NCBI GenBank assembly: GCA_947453475.1
Contig: CANGGK010000010.1
Coordinates: 1 to 34,150 of the forward strand
From: Microbacteriaceae bacterium
GTDB taxonomy: Bacteria; Actinomycetota; Actinomycetes; Actinomycetales; Microbacteriaceae
Reading direction: 5' to 3'
Length of the DNA: 34,150 bases
Within the stretch, counting starts at the first letter, position 1; every line of letters begins with the position of its first letter. Of the stretch, positions 1 to 7,120 are shown in pieces. The notes beneath the pieces are model-generated. The model saw only the letters and a list, made by a program, of their open reading frames with translations, did no database searches and was not told where the DNA came from. A program made the translations under genes and the position numbers.

Positions 1-2
1 AG

Positions 3-1304
3 CGCGGCGAGGCGCTGCACTGCAAGTCTCGCCGAATCGGCAACGACGATGAGCGCCAGCAAGAGGCGTTAACTTATGCCGAAGCTGCGACCGAGATTTT
101 CCGCAACCTCAAAAGCAAGCCTGACCTAGTCGAGGCTCTTTGGGCCGTGGCCGACCCGCTCTACTCTTTGAAACGCTTCGAAGAGGCGCGCACAATAAGC
201 ATCGAAGCTGCCGAATTCGCCGTCGAAACTCTCAACGACTCAACCGCCGCCAAGCTCTATTACAACGCCGGCGGCTGCTCGTTCAATCTCGAAGAGTTTC
301 AGGCCGGCGCCGATTTTTGCCTGAAATCGGTTCAGTTCTTTTTGGCCGCCGATGAACGCATCGCCGCCGGTCGGGCCGGAATCTGGGCGGGCAAGAACTT
401 TGCCGCCATCGACAACTTCGACGAAGCGCTCGGATGCATGACCGACGCCATCAAGATCTTCCAAGAAGAAGGCTCGATGACTAAGCTGGCCGATGCCTCT
501 CGCCTTCTGGCCAAGGTTTATCTAGCAATCGGAGACGCGCCGAAGGCTCGTCAATCCCTCGACCGCGCTGAAGCTTGTCTCGAATTCGTCTTGGATATCG
601 AAGTGGCCGAAAAGATCAAATATTCGCGAGCCCGCTTGTTGGCTCTCGAGGGCAAACACGCCCTGGCTGTTGAGGCATTCCAAGAACGGTATGAAGCGGC
701 GATGGCGCTCAACAATCCAGATTTCAGCACCAAGGCAGCTTTCGGCCGGGCTCTTTCGCAACTAGAACTCGGGCAGTATGAGCCGGCGGCAAAGACCTTC
801 CGAAATCTCGCTCTCGCGCTCAAGGGCACCAAGAGCCCGATTACCTCACTTGACGCCCTGCTGAAACTTCTCAAGTGCTACGAGAAACAAGAAAATGTGC
901 TCGAGCAAGAGCAGGTCATTAGTCAGATCTTTGAGATTCCTGAGGCACTCGAGAACATCGCGCTGACCAACCAGCTAAAACTGCATTTAGGTGTCATTCT
1001 CACCGGCACCCAGGACAACACTCGAGGGCTGCAGATTCTCGAGGCTCTGCCTCGGTCGGTGTTTGAGGTCGGCTCTGATGATTGGATGCAGCACGCGCTT
1101 GCTTTGCTCGACAACTATGAAGATCGAGGTCGCTTCAGCGAGTGCATTTTCTTGGCCAACGAAGTGCTGGCGCTCGAAAACTTGGAAGATTTCGATGGCG
1201 TGGCCGAGATTGTTGCCACCGTCAAGAACAAGGCCGTTGCACACCTCAACCCAGCAGCCGGAGAGATTGCGAAAGCGCCAGAGGAATCAGTCTTGTTCGT
1301 CTAG
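3..1304 (+). CDS. TPR-like alpha-helical repeat protein, 5'-truncated by the window edge
   Basis: The frame is open from base 3 (RGEALHCKSRRIGNDDERQQEALTYAEAATEIFRNL...), so the listed GTG at 147 is not the real start. Repeated helical A/L/Y-rich units (e.g. ALYSLKRFEEARTISIEAAEFAVE, ALAQLELGQYEPAAKTFRNLALAL-type) suggest TPR repeats. Confidence 0.75.
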   Translation, partial: RGEALHCKSRRIGNDDERQQEALTYAEAATEIFRNLKSKPDLVEALWAVADPLYSLKRFEEARTISIEAAEFAVETLNDSTAAKLYYNAGGCSFNLEEFQAGADFCLKSVQFFLAADERIAAGRAGIWAGKNFAAIDNFDEALGCMTDAIKIFQEEGSMTKLADASRLLAKVYLAIGDAPKARQSLDRAEACLEFVLDIEVAEKIKYSRARLLALEGKHALAVEAFQERYEAAMALNNPDFSTKAAFGRALSQLELGQYEPAAKTFRNLALALKGTKSPITSLDALLKLLKCYEKQENVLEQEQVISQIFEIPEALENIALTNQLKLHLGVILTGTQDNTRGLQILEALPRSVFEVGSDDWMQHALALLDNYEDRGRFSECIFLANEVLALENLEDFDGVAEIVATVKNKAVAHLNPAAGEIAKAPEESVLFV

Positions 1305-2171
1305 GTTCAGGGCGCTGTTGAGAGTGTAGAGGGCCGCCGGCTTGCCTGGGCGACTCGAGTCGACCTTGCCAATCTTCTCGAGAAAGCTGTCATCGCCAAG
1401 CATTTCACGGCGGAAGGCATCGCGAGGCGTAACCGAGCCGCGGGCAACGTCCTGGAATTCCTGAAGGTCGCTTAGTCGGAACTCTTCACCTAGAGCCTTC
1501 ACACCCAAGAAGCGGAACGGGTCGAGCTGGCCCTTGAACGCATAGCGAAGCTTGCGCCAGGCATAGAACACCATGTCATCGTGGTCAAGCCCGAGAATGC
1601 TACGCCCCGAAACTTCAACACTTGAAAGGCGCTTATGACCGCGGGTTCGACTAGGCATCAAACGGAGGCCGAAGCGGGAGATTCCGTCGAACTCCTGCAT
1701 ACCACCATGCTCTTCGGCATAGGCAGTCATGAAGGCTTTCGAGTTAACCAGTTCAAGGCCGACCTCATCGCGACCGCCCAAGACCTTGCGAAGATCGTTG
1801 AAAGCCACGAACCCCCAATAGCTGAATGAGATCGCGCGCTCATTTGGGTTGCGGCCCGGCTGGTCATAGAAACCGGCATCGCGCAGGCGAACCCGAGCAC
1901 GGATGCCTAAATCCTCGCGAACGATTCGTTGCGCTGCTTCTTCGACTCGCTCGCTTGGCCCGATTGGCGACCCAGGCAAAGAGCGGCCGAATTCGCTTGC
2001 CTTGGTGACAACCAACAGCGAGAGGCCAGTTTCGTCGCTTCGCAGCAAAGATGCCGGCTCAACCAACGAGTCGTTCCAGAAGCCGCCCTTGAGGGTGCGT
2101 TCGTCGACCACCGTGAAAAGCACGACATCAACGTTTAGCGTCGGGCGAATTTCATTGTCTGACATGGCCAA
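1287..2171 (-). CDS. Nudix-domain protein, NrtR-like regulator (Nudix + C-terminal winged-helix-like region)
   Basis: Nudix-box-like segment GSPIGPSERVEEAAQRIVREDLGI with degenerate RExxEE (RIVRED). The C-terminal part DHDDMVFYAWRKLRYAFKGQLDPFRFLG...FRLSDLQEFQDVA...R is typical of NrtR-type Nudix regulators. Divergent from the ARPP-1 gene. Confidence 0.75.
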   Translation of the reverse strand: MAMSDNEIRPTLNVDVVLFTVVDERTLKGGFWNDSLVEPASLLRSDETGLSLLVVTKASEFGRSLPGSPIGPSERVEEAAQRIVREDLGIRARVRLRDAGFYDQPGRNPNERAISFSYWGFVAFNDLRKVLGGRDEVGLELVNSKAFMTAYAEEHGGMQEFDGISRFGLRLMPSRTRGHKRLSSVEVSGRSILGLDHDDMVFYAWRKLRYAFKGQLDPFRFLGVKALGEEFRLSDLQEFQDVARGSVTPRDAFRREMLGDDSFLEKIGKVDSSRPGKPAALYTLNSALNLDEQD

Positions 2172-2238
2172 TAACCTCTTTCTAACTTGATTTTAGGACT
2201 ATTTCACAAAACATCGGAATAAAATGTCGGCGGTTACC

Positions 2239-2257
2239 CTTATGCTATTCTAATAAG
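2239..2257. promoter_or_regulatory. Inverted repeat CTTAT-N9-ATAAG in the divergent intergenic region; possible operator
   Basis: CTTATGCTATTCTAATAAG lies between the divergent Nudix/NrtR-like gene and the ARPP-1-like gene. Short arms, so weak evidence. Confidence 0.3.
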
Positions 2258-2285
2258 AGCGAAAACGCACAAAAAACAGGGGAGA

Positions 2286-3329
2286 ATGAATATGAACGCA
2301 AATAACAACCAGGGATGGATCTCGGCCCTAACCAGTAACCTGCCACTAGTCGATGTAGTCACCGGCGCGTCTGCCGTCACCCGAGCCACCCGAGCCAGCA
2401 CCTCAGCGGCACAGCAAACTCAGGCCCCACGCGACACCTTCGCAATGCCCAATCTTCACGTCGGCCGAGGTTACCGTTACGGCAACCTCGATTGGTATCC
2501 AATCTGGAGCGACGCCGAAACCACCAAGCGCGATTACATCACCGAAGCTGCCGGGGACACAATCCGTATTTCAGAGCTGGCTGAGCCGAACGTCGGCTGG
2601 CTAGAAGTGACCAACACCGGCACTAAGGATCTCGTCATTCTCGAGGGAACTTTCATTGAGGCTGGTTTTCAGCACCGAGCCCTCGTCAATACAGTTGTGA
2701 TTGCAGCCGGGGAAACACGCCAAGTCCATGTGGTCTGCATTGAGCGAGGCCGTTGGGGTGGTGCACATGGCCAGCAGCTGGGCAGTCGACGCGCTCCAGC
2801 AAAGGTCCGCGGAGCCCTACGCGGAATCCGCACCACAAATCGCGGGGCTATTCAAGGTACAGCCGATCAGGGCGAGGTCTGGGCGAAAGTTGCCGAATAC
2901 GGCCGCAACCTAAACCGTCACAACCAAACTGAATCACTAGTCGAGATGCGCAATGGGCTAGATGCCGAGGCGAAGCTGCCAAAGGTGCGTGCCCTTGCCG
3001 GGCAGATCGGTGTGCTAATCGCTATTGGTGGCCACCCGATTGCCCTCGAGGTGTTCGATCACCCGAAGACTCTTGCCGAGCGACTTGATTCCATCGTTGC
3101 GAGCTACCTACCAGACAGCGCTACGGTCGCCTATCAAGCAACCCCCGGATACCGCGTGCGCGCATTCGTTCAGAAGGCAGGCTCCAAGAAGCTTCAGGTT
3201 ATTGAGCAGAGCACAACGGCAGTAAACCTCCCGGATGCCCTAATCGCAACCCAGGCCAAAGTGCACAAGAACCGTTTGCTGCACATCTCAACGCTGAATG
3301 CCAAGCACGAGTTGGTGTTGGCCGCATAG
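2286..3329 (+). CDS. ARPP-1 family-like domain protein
   Basis: Pattern: GNLDWYPIW...DYITEAAGDTIRISELAEPNVGWLEVTNTGTKDLVILEGTFIEAGFQHRALVNTVVIAAGETRQVHVVCIERGRWG...AIGGHPIALEVFDHPKTL. An AGGGGAG SD upstream makes the second ATG at 2292 the better-spaced start. Confidence 0.75.
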   Translation: MNMNANNNQGWISALTSNLPLVDVVTGASAVTRATRASTSAAQQTQAPRDTFAMPNLHVGRGYRYGNLDWYPIWSDAETTKRDYITEAAGDTIRISELAEPNVGWLEVTNTGTKDLVILEGTFIEAGFQHRALVNTVVIAAGETRQVHVVCIERGRWGGAHGQQLGSRRAPAKVRGALRGIRTTNRGAIQGTADQGEVWAKVAEYGRNLNRHNQTESLVEMRNGLDAEAKLPKVRALAGQIGVLIAIGGHPIALEVFDHPKTLAERLDSIVASYLPDSATVAYQATPGYRVRAFVQKAGSKKLQVIEQSTTAVNLPDALIATQAKVHKNRLLHISTLNAKHELVLAA

Positions 3330-3424
3330 TGCCGAAGCCGACGAGGCGCCCAGGACGACGCAAACACTCAGCTCCACACAGCTATAGCAACATCTAAAAC
3401 TTCACCTCTCTATAAGGAGAAACC

Positions 3425-4717
3425 ATGAACGTAAACATCAAGGCCGAACACGGCACAGTGAAGGTTGGCGAGAAAAACTCGCTAGGCCTAATGATCGAAC
3501 TCACCGCCCCCGTTGCCCAGGCAACCGAGGCAACCCAGCGCACCCCAAAGGGTGTGATCTTTTGCATCGATAAGTCTGGCTCGATGGGAGGCGGTCGCCT
3601 AGACCTCGTCAAGAAGTCGGTGCTCGACCTCCTTGCCCGACTAAACCGTGAGGACTATTTCGGTGTGGTCAGCTTCGATAGCAATGTAACCATCGAGGTT
3701 CCGGTCGGCAAGCTCGCTGACCTGAACCCGGATGAAACCCGAAAGGCCATCCAGCACATCAGCCTTGGTGGCAACACGAACCTCGAGCGCGGCTATCGTC
3801 ACGCAATCGCCGAGGCCGCCAAGCTACCGGAAGGCATCGAGAGCACAGTCATTTTGCTCTCGGATGGTCAGGCTAACGCAGGCGTTGCCGACCCCGCCCA
3901 GCTGGCACAACTAGCAGCCGCTGCAACCGAACACCTGATCAGCACGTCGACACTTGGCATCGGTGAGGGGTACGACGAGAAGATTCTCGACGCACTTTCA
4001 ATCTCAGGCCAAGGCAACCACTTTGCGGCAGTTCGCTTGGCCGAAGCCGTTGCAGGGCTCGAGGCAGAGTTTGATGGACTGCTTGCTCGCACAATGGAAG
4101 ACGTCAAAATCGCAATCAAATGCGAGGCAGGTTTTGGTAACTCAGAATGGCGAGCCGTGACGGCAAGTACCGGCTCTAACTGGGAACCCGGAGCCATTGA
4201 AGCAAAACTGGGCAATCTAGCATCAGGCGAATCGAAGAACTTCGTGTTCGAGGTCAACCTTGAAGCGCAAAGAGAGATAAGTGAGCGCCCACGCTTGGCA
4301 TTTATGGTCTTTGTCGACTACCGAGACCTTGTAACCGGCACCACTGAGCGACTGGAGAAATCTTTCTATGTCGACGTCGCATCGGCCGCAGACTTCGTTG
4401 AACCGGCTCGCGATGAGGACATCCTGGCTGAACTGGCAGCACTTCGAGCGGAAGATCGCAAAGAAGAAGCCGTCGAGCTCATGCGACGTGGAGACACCGA
4501 AGGAGCTCGCCGAATCATCGAAGCGCTTGGCCGTGACTTTGAAGAGATGATGCGCGACTACCTGAACCTAAGTGAGCGCCAGCGCGCTCGTATGGGTGAT
4601 TCATACGACGAGCTCATCGTTATGCAGGCCATGGCACCAGAGGAGTTCGTAAAACGAGGTGTCGAAAGCGTAAACCGCGGCCGACGCTCAAAGACCGATG
4701 GAAGAAAGGGCCGATAA
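3425..4717 (+). CDS. VWA-domain protein
   Basis: MIDAS-type FCIDKSGSMGGGRLDLVKKSVLDLLARL...DYFGVVSFDS...GGNTNLERGY...ILLSDGQANAGV. SD AAGGAGA upstream. Confidence 0.9.
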   Translation: MNVNIKAEHGTVKVGEKNSLGLMIELTAPVAQATEATQRTPKGVIFCIDKSGSMGGGRLDLVKKSVLDLLARLNREDYFGVVSFDSNVTIEVPVGKLADLNPDETRKAIQHISLGGNTNLERGYRHAIAEAAKLPEGIESTVILLSDGQANAGVADPAQLAQLAAAATEHLISTSTLGIGEGYDEKILDALSISGQGNHFAAVRLAEAVAGLEAEFDGLLARTMEDVKIAIKCEAGFGNSEWRAVTASTGSNWEPGAIEAKLGNLASGESKNFVFEVNLEAQREISERPRLAFMVFVDYRDLVTGTTERLEKSFYVDVASAADFVEPARDEDILAELAALRAEDRKEEAVELMRRGDTEGARRIIEALGRDFEEMMRDYLNLSERQRARMGDSYDELIVMQAMAPEEFVKRGVESVNRGRRSKTDGRKGR

Positions 4718-4719
4718 AT

Positions 4720-5103
4720 ATGTGGATTTTCACAGACACCGGATTCGTAAGTGCAGTGCTAAAACCGGAGCACGAAACCACCCTGACTGTTCGAGCACGA
4801 GATCGACGCTCACTGGTCGAACTCGCTGAGCTAGCCGGGGCAGAAATTGCCCAGTCGCCTAAGGGAGACTACCCATACCGTTTATTCGTTGAAGATGCCG
4901 TGTTTGCGCAATGGGTTGCTGACCAGGCGATGAAGATCACCTATAGCAACTTCAAGTCTCGAGTTCATAAGACTCGCGGCTATGACTACACGCACAGCCT
5001 GCATAACGTGTGGGCAGCAATGCTCGACACCGAGGATGAAGAAGCTCGCAACAACGAACCAGTATGGGTTGTTCCATCCACTAATTTCGAAACTAGGGAG
5101 TGA
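4720..5103 (+). CDS. Small conserved protein of unknown function (MWIFTDTGFVSAV...)
   Basis: Starts 2 nt after the VWA stop and is followed 6 nt later by the macro-domain gene. The sequence style (MWIFT..GF.SAV, DYPYRLFV, ITYSNFKSRV) looks like a conserved small family. Confidence 0.75.
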   Translation: MWIFTDTGFVSAVLKPEHETTLTVRARDRRSLVELAELAGAEIAQSPKGDYPYRLFVEDAVFAQWVADQAMKITYSNFKSRVHKTRGYDYTHSLHNVWAAMLDTEDEEARNNEPVWVVPSTNFETRE

Positions 5104-5109
5104 ACAACG

Positions 5110-5652
5110 ATGAGTAAAGCAGAAGATCGAAAGCAAGTTATCGAAGTTGTTGTTGGAGACATCACCAAGTTTGCCGCCGATGTCATCGTCAACTCGGCCC
5201 ACGAGTCGCTTGCCCCGGGAGGAGGAGTCTCTGGTGCGATTCATAGAGCTGCTGGTCCAGGCCTAGCGGCTGAATGTGCCGAAATTGTAGAGAACCGCGG
5301 GTGGCTAGAAGCAGGCCAGGTTGCAATAACTAAGGCTTATGGTCTGCCAGCAAAGTTCGTCGTTCACGCAGTCGCACCTCGCTATGCCGACCTTGGCCCA
5401 AGTTGTCACGTTCAACTGTCGATGGCCTACTGGCGAGCAATCGATGAGGCCGGCAAGGTCGGAGCCCAATCGATTGTTTTCCCGAGCCTGGGCACAGGAA
5501 TCTTCGGTTTCCCTATCGAATCCGCGCCGCTTTATGCCCTAGACGGCATTCGCGCCGGCCTATCAGCGAATCCGTCAATCGAGAGGCTAACGATTTGCTG
5601 TTTTAGCGAATCGGATGCGTCCCTTTACCGATCCACTTTTGTCGAAAAGTAA
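5110..5652 (+). CDS. Macro-domain (ADP-ribose-binding/hydrolase) protein
   Basis: VVVGDITKFAADVIVNSAHESLAPGGGVSGAIHRAAGPGL...GQVAITKAYGLPAKFVVHAVAPRY...IVFPSLGTGIFGFPI; SD TAGGGAG. Confidence 0.92.
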   Translation: MSKAEDRKQVIEVVVGDITKFAADVIVNSAHESLAPGGGVSGAIHRAAGPGLAAECAEIVENRGWLEAGQVAITKAYGLPAKFVVHAVAPRYADLGPSCHVQLSMAYWRAIDEAGKVGAQSIVFPSLGTGIFGFPIESAPLYALDGIRAGLSANPSIERLTICCFSESDASLYRSTFVEK

Positions 5653-5766
5653 GCACCTACCACGCTAAAGGTTTACTCAGCTTTTTAGCTGCCGGCGAAC
5701 GCGAACCAAAATGTCCGACCCCTGTGTCAAACTAATCAACTTTCCAAATTAGAGAAAAGAGAAGTT

Positions 5767-7071
5767 ATGTCTGAGAAGACTTCAGGTTTCACCGGCACCA
5801 TCAACATGCTCGACCGCGCAGTGTCGTTCACAAAGGTTGCCACCCTAAACCCACGTATCGTGGCAAGCTTCAACGTCGCTATCGAGGCGGGCATCGATCC
5901 ACTGGCTCACCTAGAGCGCCTGCTCGAAGCTGGCATCTCGGTTGCTGCGTTTGGCTCAAACAGTGCCGGCGCCGAAAAGCTCGAAGCCACAGTTGGCCAC
6001 GCTAAGACCACCATTGAAGATGTGGTTGGCAAGGTTGAGGCGTCAATCAAGAAGCAAGTCGGAGAGCTCGCCGCGGATGATGGTGCGCTGGTTCGAGCAA
6101 TCGATTCAGTTCTTGAATCAGTACGCGATGAGGTTGAAGAAATGACTGCAGGCGAGGATTCGCCATTCCGCGTTGCCATGCTGACGAGTTTGACCACCGC
6201 CCAAAAGGCCATTCGCGAAGATATTCAAGGCCAGGTCGCGAAGCAGAAGCGTGAAATTGCCGAACTTCTTGATCCGTCAGATCCAACTTCTCCACTACGT
6301 GCACTAAGTGAGAAGATCGATGGAATCGGCCGAGTCATCAACGAGGTGCAAATTGAGGTTGCCAGCAAGAAGGCAATCGAAGCCGAGGTTGCAATCGGCA
6401 CCTCGAAGGGTTTCGCCTATGAAGAGGTAGCTGTGCGTTCAGTTCAGATTGTTGCTGGTCTCGCCGGAGACGATTGTGAGCACACCGGTAACGTAACCGG
6501 GCGAGTGCCACGCAGCAAGATGGGCGATGGAGTAGTTGACGTTAAGGTCGGCGCTAAGGTATTCAGTCGAATCGTTGTGGAGGCGAAGAACAAGGCCTTG
6601 ACGAAGGCTGAATGGGAAAAGGAAGCAGCAGGCAGCAAGGAAAACCGCGCTGCAACTGGATTTCTGGGCATGTGTAAGAACATCAATGACATGCCGAACG
6701 GAAGCCGCGTTCTAATCTTGGACGAACAATCGATTGTGATTGCCTTTGACCCAGAAGTCGACGACCCGAACCTACTTGGTCTGGTTTACCAAATGGTTCG
6801 TATGGCAACACTCAGTTCGACTGGTCAACTAGATGAGGTTAACGTCGCTGAGGTCAAGCGCGCTATCGACGATGCCATCAAGTCACTTGAGAAGTTTGAC
6901 AACATCACCAAGAGCGCAGCGGCTGTAAAGAACTCAGCCGACTCGATCGTCAAGGAGGCGAATGCCATTCGCACGGCTATTTCGACGAACCTAGGTACCG
7001 CGCAAGCATCGATCAGCCGCGGACTTGAGCCGGAGGCCCTTGAATCTGCCACTTCATTCGAACTGGAGTAG
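5767..7071 (+). CDS. Coiled-coil protein with C-terminal PD-(D/E)XK nuclease-like core
   Basis: Long heptad-rich N-terminal part, then KGFAYEEVAV...GDGVVDVKVGAKVFSRIVVEAKNKALTKAEW (E...D-x(n)-E-A-K pattern). Confidence 0.6.
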   Translation: MSEKTSGFTGTINMLDRAVSFTKVATLNPRIVASFNVAIEAGIDPLAHLERLLEAGISVAAFGSNSAGAEKLEATVGHAKTTIEDVVGKVEASIKKQVGELAADDGALVRAIDSVLESVRDEVEEMTAGEDSPFRVAMLTSLTTAQKAIREDIQGQVAKQKREIAELLDPSDPTSPLRALSEKIDGIGRVINEVQIEVASKKAIEAEVAIGTSKGFAYEEVAVRSVQIVAGLAGDDCEHTGNVTGRVPRSKMGDGVVDVKVGAKVFSRIVVEAKNKALTKAEWEKEAAGSKENRAATGFLGMCKNINDMPNGSRVLILDEQSIVIAFDPEVDDPNLLGLVYQMVRMATLSSTGQLDEVNVAEVKRAIDDAIKSLEKFDNITKSAAAVKNSADSIVKEANAIRTAISTNLGTAQASISRGLEPEALESATSFELE

Positions 7072-7087
7072 TTGAGGGTTAGTTCGT

Positions 7088-7120
7088 TAGTGGGTCGCAG
7101 GGGTTACCTGCGACCCACTA
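7088..7120. terminator. Bidirectional hairpin between convergent genes
   Basis: Perfect 14-bp stem TAGTGGGTCGCAGG-GGTTA-CCTGCGACCCACTA. The helicase stop codon (7118-7120, minus strand) lies inside the stem. No clear T-tract on either side. Confidence 0.7.

Noticed and set aside
991-1329. Overlapping ORFs within the TPR gene (e.g. 991-1329 +, 551-874 -, 140-355 +)
   Set aside because: Frame shadows of a long coding region, low-complexity S/R-rich translations, no SD.
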